Notes under the pieces: generated by a model | The model's input: the letters and a program-made list of their open reading frames with translations, nothing else | Databases searched by the model: none | Told to the model about the DNA's origin: nothing | Part shown: one piece after another, positions 1 through 7,758 of the stretch | Position numbering within the stretch: position 1 is the first letter of the stretch | Layout of the letters: each line of letters begins with the position of its first letter | Source of the DNA: Zelonia costaricensis | Lineage: Eukaryota; Euglenozoa; Kinetoplastea; Trypanosomatida; Trypanosomatidae | Assembly (NCBI GenBank): GCA_030849075.1 | Contig: JASAOO010003151.1 | Coordinates: 1 to 25,455, forward strand | Direction: 5' to 3' | Length of the DNA: 25,455 bases | Translations under genes and position numbers: made by a program

Positions 1-787
1 GGGGGCGACTAAGCCGTTGCGCCACTCGATGCGTGTTGTCCTGTGCTTTACCTAATGGGTGTGTAACGAGGCGCTGTGGTGGGTTGTGATGCTTGCGTGC
101 GCGCTTGTTTGTGTGTGTGTGTGTGAGTGTGCTTGTGTGCTATGCTTGCTGTCATGACTTCTTCGATTAACGCGCACACACCCTTCTTCTTTCTCACCGG
201 CTCCGCATAAGCGGCGCGGCCTCTGCCATGGACGCTGGCACAAAAGTAACAACACGGTGCACCTCGTCTGAACTCGCACGCACGGGATGCGGCAGTGTGA
301 CGAGAAGACGCATCGACGGAGGAGGGGTTGGGGGGGGGGCCGAGCGGCAGGACTGCCCCTCCCCGCTGCAGAGCTACCCGCTCAGCTTTCCGTGTGCGCA
401 TCTCCCGCCTCCCCTTCGTCCGCGTGCGTTGTCCGGCAACACCGCGTCACACGGGCGAGTGCCACTCCCCACGCCACGGCACACAGTGCGACGGACCGGC
501 CCGCTGCTATGGGCTCTGATGCCATCCTGCCCCTCCCCCCTCCCTCGCATGCTCTGTCACACCGCCTGCACCTCCTCATGCCCCCCACCCCCCCGCCCCC
601 GCATCTGCCTTCGCATTCTCAACCGTCACGGCCGCAACTCCCCGACCCGCCCACACTCCCACAGTACCCCCACTCGCCCACACGCCCACACGCGCAACCC
701 TCACCCCACTCCCTTGTCCCTTATCCAGCCTTACTTGGCTCTCTGCACCCGTGTCCACCCCACACACCCCCGTACCGCCCCACACTG
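1..787. other. Intergenic region and 5' UTR before the carrier gene
   Basis: No supported gene. The left part carries a GT microsatellite at about 111-125, and 520-662 is strongly C/T-rich. It probably holds the 3' end of an upstream transcript, then the splice signals and leader of the carrier gene. The open frames here are low-complexity Pro/His/Ser readings of C-rich DNA and match no family I know. Confidence 0.6.
520..664 (+). promoter_or_regulatory. Predicted trans-splice acceptor (polypyrimidine tract plus AG) for the carrier gene
   Basis: About 140 nt of C/T-rich DNA contains no AG until 663-664; a second AG lies at 727-728. No ATG occurs between 664 and 788, so the first ATG of the processed mRNA would be the chosen start. 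Inferred from trypanosomatid trans-splicing rules, without RNA data. Confidence 0.55.
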
Positions 788-1732
788 ATGTCCGCGCACG
801 CCTCTTCCCCAGCCTCGGAGCGCAGCTTCATCGACCGCTTCGTCCGCAGCCACGCCGGCGCGGCGACGGCGGCTGGCGTGCTCGAGATTGCCTTCTTCCA
901 CCCGTTCGACACGACGGCGAAGCGACTGATGGCCAACAAGGGCTCTATCATGCGCGGCTCCATCGGCGAGACGGCCTCGAACCTCAACAAGATCGTCTTC
1001 AAGAAGCACGCCGACGCCGGCTTCGTTCAGAAGCTCATGTACCTCTACCCGGGCTCCCTGTACGCCATCGTGTACAAGGTGTTCCAGCGGGTCTACAAGT
1101 TCGCCGGGCAGCCGCTCGTGCGCGACTTCCTCGGCGCCAACTACCGCGAGGGCTTCAAGCGGTACTTTGGGCAGGCCTACAAGGTGATGGAGGACGCCAC
1201 GGCTGGCTGCCTCATCGGCCTCGGCGAGGTGTTCCTGCTCCCGCTGGACCGCCTAAAGGTGCTGAGCCAGACGAACGAGGCGGCGATGCGGCACGGGCTG
1301 CTGCCGCTGCTGCGCCAGGAGGGGCTGCGCGGCATGTACGCGGGCACGGTCGTGACGATGTGCCGCAACGCGCCAGGCTCCTTCTGCCTTTTCGGCGGCA
1401 CGGCCTTCACGAAGGGCTACGTCTTCGGGCTCAGCGACTACCGCAGCGCGACCCTCTTCCAGAACATGTGCGCCTCCACCGTCGGTGCCTGTCTCTCCAT
1501 CGCCATCTCCAACCCGATGGACGTCGTCAAGACACGCGTGCAGCACCAGACCGCTGGCGACCGCCGCAATGCCGTGGCGACGGCAACGTCGATGCTGCGG
1601 GAGGAGGGCATGACGTCGTTCTTCAAGGGCCTCACTCCGAAGATCGTCGCCTCGGCACCCAAGCTGATCTTCGCCTACACGATGACCGAGTACTTCTTCA
1701 AGATGATGAACGCGTCTGCGAAGCAGCATTAG
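788..1732 (+). CDS. GGC1: Mitochondrial carrier protein, GTP/GDP carrier (Ggc1/Yhm1)-like
   Basis: A 314-residue protein of the SLC25 family, which exchanges solutes across the inner mitochondrial membrane. Three repeats are seen, with signature cores HPFDTTAKR (about residues 38-46), LPLDRLKV and NPMDVVKTR. The motif RNAPGSF and the segment YKVFQRVYKFAGQP closely resemble yeast Ggc1, which imports GTP in exchange for GDP; the alanine before the first-repeat lysine (TAKR) is also Ggc1-like as I remember that protein. The length is normal for the family. The open frame continues upstream to 287, but that part is low-complexity and lies before the predicted splice site, so ATG 788 is preferred. 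Terminates with TAG. Carrier family membership is certain; the GTP/GDP substrate is inferred from resemblance. Plausible role: supplying GTP to the mitochondrial matrix. Confidence 0.88.
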   Translation: MSAHASSPASERSFIDRFVRSHAGAATAAGVLEIAFFHPFDTTAKRLMANKGSIMRGSIGETASNLNKIVFKKHADAGFVQKLMYLYPGSLYAIVYKVFQRVYKFAGQPLVRDFLGANYREGFKRYFGQAYKVMEDATAGCLIGLGEVFLLPLDRLKVLSQTNEAAMRHGLLPLLRQEGLRGMYAGTVVTMCRNAPGSFCLFGGTAFTKGYVFGLSDYRSATLFQNMCASTVGACLSIAISNPMDVVKTRVQHQTAGDRRNAVATATSMLREEGMTSFFKGLTPKIVASAPKLIFAYTMTEYFFKMMNASAKQH

Positions 1733-2505
1733 CGGCGCGGTGCAGCCCCCTCACCGAGCAGCGAACCGCGCAGAGAGGGACGAACACTCAACACATAAGG
1801 AGGACGGTGGGCGGCGGTGAGGCGGCGACGCGGCAGCGCAAGGGAGCACACCGGCACACGGATGGCGTGTGTGCATGTGGACGGGTCAGGCCCCGGCCGC
1901 TGCTATACCCGTGCCCCCCCGCTCCTCCCGCATTCGCAGCTCTGCTCCCACCCCTCCACCATAGAAACTCGTCACAATGCTTGCTTCCAAGTCGGACTTC
2001 TAACGTGTCGTAGCCCTCCATGGCGGGGACGGAAGTGAGGCGCGGGCTCACGGCTCAAGGCGTGAGCACCTCCGCGGCGTCCCACACGACTCCAGCCCCC
2101 TCGCTGGGACGTTGCCGCCGCTATACACGCGGCCCTCGTGCCGCTCCACGCAGCGCTCACCAAACGACGTCAGCGGGCACCCCCTCTCCTCCCCAACCCA
2201 TCCGGACCCCGTCTCCGCCACCCACGCTCGGAGGGCGTGTGCGTAAGATAGGCGAGGACGCAGAGGAGGGGGGGGGGGCGGCGTGTCTGGTGGCGCAGCG
2301 CAGGCGTGCACGTGCGCCTTCCGCCGCGTCCGTCCTTCGCCTCTTCCACCTTCTCCAGCGACCCGTTCGACGTTTCGCAGCGGCGCACCAGCGATGTACG
2401 CGAGAGGGTGCGGCCCTCGATGCGCTTGACCGGTCGCGTGGAGAGCGCAGGAGCCGCATGGACGCGGCTTCCCACGGCGCCTCTCTCACCCGCCCCTTCC
2501 GTCGC

Positions 2506-2560
2506 GCACACACACAAACACACACACACAGACACGCACACAGACAGACACAGACATCCA
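2506..2560. repeat. Imperfect CA/CAGA microsatellite
   Basis: CA dinucleotides with interspersed CAGA units, read directly. Intergenic. Confidence 0.85.
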
Positions 2561-2703
2561 CAAACGAACGCGGGTGCTTGGCTCTTCTTCCTGATAGCGA
2601 AGTTAACAAAGCTCCACCGCCAACCTCGCCCCCCCCCTCCCCCCTTGGCTCTTGACTCTCCCTACCGCTGTGCCTGCGCATCCGTCGCACACTGGACATG
2701 CGT

Positions 2704-2736
2704 GGGTGGAGGGGAGGGGGGGGGGACGGGGGTGGG
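2704..2736 (+). other. G-quadruplex-type motif on the sense strand
   Basis: Five runs of three or more G (3, 4, 10, 5 and 3) are separated by 1-4 nt spacers. This satisfies the usual G3+N1-7 quadruplex pattern and would be present in the transcript of this polycistron. Folding is inference. Confidence 0.6.
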
Positions 2737-3038
2737 TGCGAGTGCGCGCGGAGGGGCCTCTCGAGTGCGTAACTACGCAAAGCACTACGACCGGTGCCGC
2801 TCCATCACGCATGTACGCGTGCGTTCCGTGGTGTGAGGGTGCTGCAGCATATGTGTGCGCCGAAGTGAGTGTGTCTGCGTGTACCCCATACAGCCCTGCT
2901 TTCGTGGAGAGCGCGGGCGCTTGTCCGCACGCCGGTGAACGCGACTGAAACGCGGCGGCTGGCGCTCCTCTCTGGGCCCCTTGGAGCTCAACACGCTCGC
3001 ACCCGCCGCACGTGGCTGCCCGCTTCCTTACTGCATCA

Positions 3039-3144
3039 CTGTGCCGCCTCGTCGACCACCTCCTCTGACGCCTCCTCTCCTCGTCTCTCTCGTCTGCCTC
3101 GACCCCCCCACGCGTCGCCACGCGTCGCCACGCCCCCTTCACAG
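3039..3144 (+). promoter_or_regulatory. Predicted trans-splice acceptor for the RPC3 gene
   Basis: About 100 nt of C/T-rich DNA has no AG until CTTCACAG, AG at 3143-3144; a second AG lies at 3191-3192. No ATG occurs from there to 3265, which supports the RPC3 start and gives a leader of about 120 nt. Confidence 0.6.
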
Positions 3145-3264
3145 TAGCCGCAACGCACTCCGGCGCTTCCACGCACCCGCGCACGACTTCAGAACCCCCG
3201 CACGCCTGCCGCACCCTCGACGTGTGCGTGTGCGCGCCCTTCTCGTTGTTTCTCCCCTCTTGCG

Positions 3265-5082
3265 ATGCCGCTTTTTGAGGTGGGCGAGGCGGCGACGCAC
3301 CCGTCGGAGGTGTGCGAGGACACGACGGCGAAGCCCATCACCGCGCACCACCAGCTGCTGCTCACCGCGGTCACCCACCAGCTGGGCCCACTCGCAGGGG
3401 CGACCTGCCGCGCCCTCATCCAGTGCGGCCCCATGACGCTGAAGGACATCAGCGACGCCGTTGGCCGCGACGAGGAGATGCGCGCCGTCGCCGCCGCCGC
3501 CGCCAACCGCGCCTCGGCAACGGGCGAGACGATGCGTGCCGCTCCCGCGACACACCAGGTCGGCGCCAGCTTCCACGTGGACATGGGCGACTTGAGCTCT
3601 GTGGACGGCGTCATCCACGACGTGGCCGTTAAGGAGGTCGTGACGCGGCTGGTGCTGCACCGCCTCGTGCACGCAGACCCCGCCACGCACGTGTATCAGG
3701 TTCGCCACGGCAGCGCCCTCCTCTTGCGCCTCCTCTTTCCGCTGCTCCTCCACTGCGCCCGGCAGCAGTACGGCGAGGCCGCCAAGTGCGTGCTGCTCGC
3801 CGTCTACCAACTCGGCGTGGTGGCCCCGCTGGCAGCGGTGCAGGTCGTGCTCAGCCGCACGCCGAGCATCACTCGCGACGCCGTCGAGTACGCCGTCGTG
3901 CGCCTCGTCGAAGACCGGTGGCTCGTGCCGGCCGCCGCCGACCCCGCCGCAGTGGCCGCCCCCGCCACCAACGGCAGCACCGGCCCTGCCAGCAGCCCGG
4001 ACCTGTGGAACGCGTTCGCGCCGTACCGCGTCGGCCTCCCCGCCGCCCTGCACTTCCTCTACAGCGACGCGCTGGAGCAGGCGGTGGCGGAGCGCTACGC
4101 GGATGGCCGTCTTGCCGTGACACTCGTGCGAGCGCTGCGCCGACGTGCGGCCCCCGGCACGGCCTACGCGGAGGCGTGTGCCTCGTGGCAGGAGCTGGCG
4201 GCGGAGGTGCCGGCCGGGGCGGCAGGGCTGCGGCGGGACCGCAGCGGGGAGCCGCGGCACGACGGGCTGCCCGGTGGTGGCGGCACAGCGGAGGCGGTGC
4301 AGCGGTGCCTCGAGCGGCTCTGCCAGCCCATCGTCCTCTTCAGCTGCCCCGCTGCGTCGTCGCTGACGTCGACGCTGGGCGCAATTCCTGGGCAGCCGGC
4401 GATGCCGGCGACGCGGTCGCTGCTGACGCAGCCGCAGGGCCACCGCGGCTTCTACGCCGTGGACGTCGCCGCGGCGACGCACCTCATGCAGGAGAGCGTG
4501 TGCGAGCGGGTGGTGTACAGCCGCTACGGGGTGCTGGGCGTGCGCATCGTGAAGCTGCTGCTGCAGCACCACTACCTCGAGGAACGCACGCTGGCTGAGC
4601 AGTGCATCGCGACGCACGTCAAGACACGCGAGGTGCTGCACCACATGTTCCGTGATGGGGTGCTGCTGCAGCAGGAGGTGCCGCGCACGTCGCCGATGGG
4701 CGACCGGGCCGCCAAGGCCAGCGTGTATCTGTGGGGGCTCAAGTGGGAGGCCACGCTGTTGCCGGCGGTGCGCGAGTTCATTGCGAAGTCGCTCACCGTG
4801 GCGTGGGTGCGGCTGCGGGAGGCGCAGCAGCAGCTCGCGGCCGCCACCGCCTCGACGCCCGCGCCACGCTTCCGGCCCTCCGCGTCGACGTCGTCTCTGC
4901 TGGCGCTGGGCGGCAGTGGCCTCGGGGCGGCAGGGGCGCAGGCGGAGGATGCCGAGGCGCTGTGGAAGCAGGGACTGTCGCGCAACGTGCAGCAGGTGGC
5001 GCAGGCGCAGCGCACCGTCACGGGCTTGCAGAGCTGCGTGATGTCGCTAATGCGTCTGCTGCTCGTGGTGGACTTCTTTTAA
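3265..5082 (+). CDS. RPC3: RNA polymerase III subunit RPC3 (C82/POLR3C homologue)
   Basis: A 605-residue protein, within the normal size range of the family. RPC3 is part of the Pol III-specific C82-C34-C31 subcomplex needed for initiation at tRNA and 5S genes in the nucleus. Residues about 28-67 form the N-terminal winged-helix element typical of RPC3 (HQLLLTAV, LGPLAG, GPMTLKDI). Residues about 420-494 form the C-terminal winged helix, with RYGVLG, a YLEE segment, the EVPRT signature at 471-475 and LWGLKW at 489-494. The C-terminus ends in a hydrophobic helix, as in the family. Low-complexity Ala-rich insertions (about 70-95 and 530-568) look lineage-specific. Stop is TAA. The start is the first ATG after the predicted splice acceptor. 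Family assignment is from motif recognition without a search. Confidence 0.85.
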   Translation: MPLFEVGEAATHPSEVCEDTTAKPITAHHQLLLTAVTHQLGPLAGATCRALIQCGPMTLKDISDAVGRDEEMRAVAAAAANRASATGETMRAAPATHQVGASFHVDMGDLSSVDGVIHDVAVKEVVTRLVLHRLVHADPATHVYQVRHGSALLLRLLFPLLLHCARQQYGEAAKCVLLAVYQLGVVAPLAAVQVVLSRTPSITRDAVEYAVVRLVEDRWLVPAAADPAAVAAPATNGSTGPASSPDLWNAFAPYRVGLPAALHFLYSDALEQAVAERYADGRLAVTLVRALRRRAAPGTAYAEACASWQELAAEVPAGAAGLRRDRSGEPRHDGLPGGGGTAEAVQRCLERLCQPIVLFSCPAASSLTSTLGAIPGQPAMPATRSLLTQPQGHRGFYAVDVAAATHLMQESVCERVVYSRYGVLGVRIVKLLLQHHYLEERTLAEQCIATHVKTREVLHHMFRDGVLLQQEVPRTSPMGDRAAKASVYLWGLKWEATLLPAVREFIAKSLTVAWVRLREAQQQLAAATASTPAPRFRPSASTSSLLALGGSGLGAAGAQAEDAEALWKQGLSRNVQQVAQAQRTVTGLQSCVMSLMRLLLVVDFF

Positions 5083-5731
5083 GGCGCGCGATGTGGCGTG
5101 AGCGCGTGCACCGGCTCCACCCATCGCAGTGCGCACTTGGGTGTTGCGTCGATGCGGAGCTCTCTGCAGCAGACGGGGGCAGCGGCTCTCCGCGCCACTG
5201 TGCGTGTGTGTGTGTGTGTGTGTTGACTCGCATAAATCGTGTTGAACGACTTCCACGTGTCCGCCTCGAGCCCGGATGGGAGCGGGCGGGTGCCGTGTGG
5301 CAGAGCGGCGCGGCCGTGCAGCGCCTCCCTCGCCTCCTTCCCCCTGCCCGGACTCGTGCCGCGGCGTGGGCACTTCACCGTGGCGGGTGCCCCCCCCCTC
5401 CCCCCCGGGGGCCCCCCAATTCTCGGGTACCACACGGAGACCGTCACCACCGCGATGGATGCCACGCTGCGTTGGTGCTGTGCCAGCGCCTTCTCGGACC
5501 TCCCGCTGTCCTACCGCTGCACGCATGCCCTCACTTGTCCAGCGGCTGCTCTCCACCACTTCCTTTCGCATCGTGGCGGTCAGCCACTGCCGCAGCCTAC
5601 GCTCCGTGTAGAGCGAGCCCTGCTTGCCTGTGCCATACCCAACCACACACACCCACTCACCCCCTCCCCCCTCCACACACACACGCGCACACACCGAGCA
5701 GCGCACAGGCTTCACATAGGCAACGCTCGTC
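5083..5731. other. Intergenic region between RPC3 and the 444-residue gene
   Basis: About 650 nt without a supported gene. It holds a GT microsatellite, a C9-T-C7-G5-C6 block at 5390-5417 and, at its right end, a C/T/CA-rich stretch (5620-5690). AGs at 5697-5698, 5707-5708 and 5718-5719 are candidate splice acceptors for the next gene. Confidence 0.55.
5204..5223. repeat. GT microsatellite, 10 units
   Basis: Perfect (GT)10 read directly, about 120 nt after the RPC3 stop. Confidence 0.9.
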
Positions 5732-7066
5732 ATGCAACCGCGCTCGCGGCGGCAGCGCGATGCGGCGCAGGGCGCGTACGGCCGCGATGAAGAGGCACCG
5801 GTGCTGTCCTCCCTCAAGGCGGACCTCCCCGAGGCCCGCAGGCGGTACGAGGCATCGCAGCGCAGCACGCAGCTCACGCAGCTTTTCGACCGCCTCTCCT
5901 CCGCGGACGAGCGGCTGCGAGCCAACGCACAACTCGCGGACGACTTCGCCGGCGGCGGCCTGCACGATGACGCGGCGGACCTCCTCTCCCCCGGTGCGAC
6001 CGCCTCGCACGCGCCACCCGCCCCCGGCGCTCCGCTGCTCAGCGGCGTGTTCCTGCGCAGCGGGCGGCCGGTGGTGCTTTCGGCCGGCAGTCGACGGCTG
6101 CCGCCCATCTTCCGCGAGCAGGCGCGCACGGTGCGCTCTGTCGAAGCCAGCGCCTCGTCGATGCAGCAGACTCTGCAGCAACTGCACCGCGACCTCGCCT
6201 TCACCGCACGCGGGCGCGCCGCGGCGCCGGCCCCCGCCGCCACCACCCGCGCCCACGCAACCGCGCCGCAGTCGGACAGTGACGCGGAGTCGCCGACGGC
6301 AGCGGCGGAGGCGACGGCAGCGGAGCAGCGCCGTCTCTCGGCCGCCGCCGACGCGCGCAACGAGGCGGCCCGCATCCAGCGCGCTCGCGCGGCCGCCGCG
6401 GACGAGGGTGCCTCGGACGATCAGTCGGTGGACGACTACGGCGTGGACTGCGAGGTGCCTCCGCTGACGTCGGAGAGCCGGCTCGTGGACGAGGTCGCGG
6501 CGATGGCGGTGAGCATCGCGAAGATGCGCGAGTCGTGCGCGTCCATGGCGGAGACAGAGGCCGCCGCACCGAGCACGTCGCCAGTGCCGTGGTTCACGTC
6601 TGCGCTGCGGATGCGTGACATGAAGGCGGCGGCGGCGCGGCTCGACTACCACGCGCACACGGCGCTCAGCTGGTCACACCGCGCACGTGAGCAGCTACTG
6701 CTCCAGGCGGCGATGCTCAACACGGTCTCCAGCGAGACCCGCACGCAACTCCTGCACCAGCAGCACCACTGGCAGGAGTTCCAAACTCGCCTCCGCGATG
6801 CCCAGCAGGCTGCCACGGAGCTGCAGGCAGATGTGACCCTCTACCAGGCACGCGCGCAGGCGGAGCTCGCGCGGCGCACGGCGCTTCAGGAGGAGCTGCG
6901 CCGCAGCGCGCAGTCCCGCGGACTCGTCAACGCGCAGGAGCGCAACCCACTCAAGGCGGAGCTGGCGCTGCTGCTGGAGGAGCGCGAGTGGCCCAGCCGC
7001 ACTCTGCGGCGCGACGCCGAAGTCGTGATTGAGTGGCTGCGCTCCCCTGCAAGCGCCCTCGAGTGA
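5732..7066 (+). CDS. Hypothetical protein with C-terminal coiled coil
   Basis: A 444-residue frame that I do not recognise. It uses the same GC-rich third positions as its neighbours and sits on the expected strand between two well-supported genes, so it is probably real. The N-terminal third is charged, with likely helical segments (LTQLFDRLSS, ADERLRANAQ). A Pro/Ala-rich low-complexity middle follows (about residues 165-235), with acidic stretches after it. From about residue 290 the sequence is Gln/Glu/Arg/Ala-rich and strongly helical (LRMRDMKAAAARLDYH, later ELARRTALQEELRRS), compatible with a coiled coil. No signal peptide or membrane segment is seen. Stop is TGA. It could be a cytoskeletal or flagellar protein like its CFAP58-like neighbour, but adjacency is weak evidence in trypanosomatids, where neighbouring genes are usually unrelated in function. 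Confidence 0.75.
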   Translation: MQPRSRRQRDAAQGAYGRDEEAPVLSSLKADLPEARRRYEASQRSTQLTQLFDRLSSADERLRANAQLADDFAGGGLHDDAADLLSPGATASHAPPAPGAPLLSGVFLRSGRPVVLSAGSRRLPPIFREQARTVRSVEASASSMQQTLQQLHRDLAFTARGRAAAPAPAATTRAHATAPQSDSDAESPTAAAEATAAEQRRLSAAADARNEAARIQRARAAAADEGASDDQSVDDYGVDCEVPPLTSESRLVDEVAAMAVSIAKMRESCASMAETEAAAPSTSPVPWFTSALRMRDMKAAAARLDYHAHTALSWSHRAREQLLLQAAMLNTVSSETRTQLLHQQHHWQEFQTRLRDAQQAATELQADVTLYQARAQAELARRTALQEELRRSAQSRGLVNAQERNPLKAELALLLEEREWPSRTLRRDAEVVIEWLRSPASALE

Positions 7067-7637
7067 GTCACCACGCGCGCCGTGCGATGAAGGGCAACAT
7101 CAGGCCTCTCTCTCTCGCTCCCCTCCATTCTCATCCCGCTACAGGACCGACACGCTGACGTGGAGCCGCCGGCGTCGCCCACGATGTACAGGGCTAACAT
7201 GCACCACGAACACACAAGGAAGAAAACAAGCAAGGAGACGAAGGCGTACGTGTGTGTATGGGACGGAAGGGGGGGGGGGCGCCGTCGTGCGTCGCTGGCG
7301 CCTGCCGCACCGCCCGTCTCCGGCGCCTTTATGTGAACCGGCGCCCCGCAGAAGGCCGCTCGGGGAGGGCGAGTAGCGGGTGTGGTGCGATGGGGCGGCG
7401 CGGATGGGCCCGCGTCTGTGTCTGTGTGTTTGTGTGCCCGCCTCGCTGCCTTGTCCCTCCCTCACACTCCCTCGAAGTCCGCCCCCGCCCCCTCACGTGC
7501 CTGTGTGCGGGCGTCCCTCTCTCACACCTCCTCCACCCTCTGCGCCCCTCCCCCCATAAAGATCGATGCGCTTCTCCTGCGCGTGCCACTGCCGTACACC
7601 CCAGAGCCTCACTACCTCACACACGCTCAGGCCCACT

Positions 7638-7657
7638 ACACACACACACACACACAC
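7638..7657. repeat. AC microsatellite, 10 units
   Basis: Perfect (AC)10 read directly, about 100 nt before the CFAP58-like start and just upstream of the splice acceptor tract. Confidence 0.9.
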
Positions 7658-7667
7658 GCAGGCTCGT

Positions 7668-7690
7668 CTGCCGGTTCTCTCTCTCTTGAG
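7668..7690 (+). promoter_or_regulatory. Predicted trans-splice acceptor for the CFAP58-like gene
   Basis: A CTCTCTCTCTT tract is followed by GAG (AG at 7689-7690); later AGs at 7708-7709 and 7714-7715 are alternatives. The leader would be 40-70 nt with no upstream ATG. Confidence 0.5.
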
Positions 7691-7758
7691 CCGTCTGTTG
7701 CCTCGGCAGCTGCAGGGCCAACTGCCGCACCCATCCTTCGCCACCCCCCGCCGCTGCC

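Larger units (their letters stand above)
1733..3264. other. Long intergenic region between the carrier and RPC3 genes
   Basis: About 1.5 kb with no supported gene. It contains a G11 run (2268-2278), an imperfect CA/CAGA repeat (2506-2560), a G-rich quadruplex-like tract (2704-2736), a tandem 10-bp duplication CGCGTCGCCA at 3111-3130, and the C/T tract for RPC3 trans-splicing. The open frames in it are Arg/Pro/His/Thr-rich artefacts of GC-rich DNA. Confidence 0.6.
7067..7758. other. Intergenic region before the CFAP58-like gene
   Basis: About 690 nt without a supported gene. Contains a G11 run (7269-7279), an AC microsatellite and C/T-rich DNA leading to the next splice acceptor. Confidence 0.55.

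Noticed and set aside
287..787. N-terminal extension of the carrier to ATG 287
   Set aside because: Low-complexity Pro/His/Ser sequence upstream of the predicted splice acceptor at 663-664; normal carrier length is obtained from 788.
751..2013. Plus-strand 420-codon frame overlapping the carrier gene
   Set aside because: Arg/Pro-rich alternative frame of a well-identified carrier; no family resemblance.
3139..4644. Minus-strand frame of 501 codons opposite RPC3
   Set aside because: Same codon-bias effect; on the wrong strand for the array, with low-complexity composition.
4731..6467. Plus-strand 578-codon frame bridging RPC3 and the next gene
   Set aside because: Runs through the end of one gene, an intergenic region and the start of another in a third frame; composition-driven.
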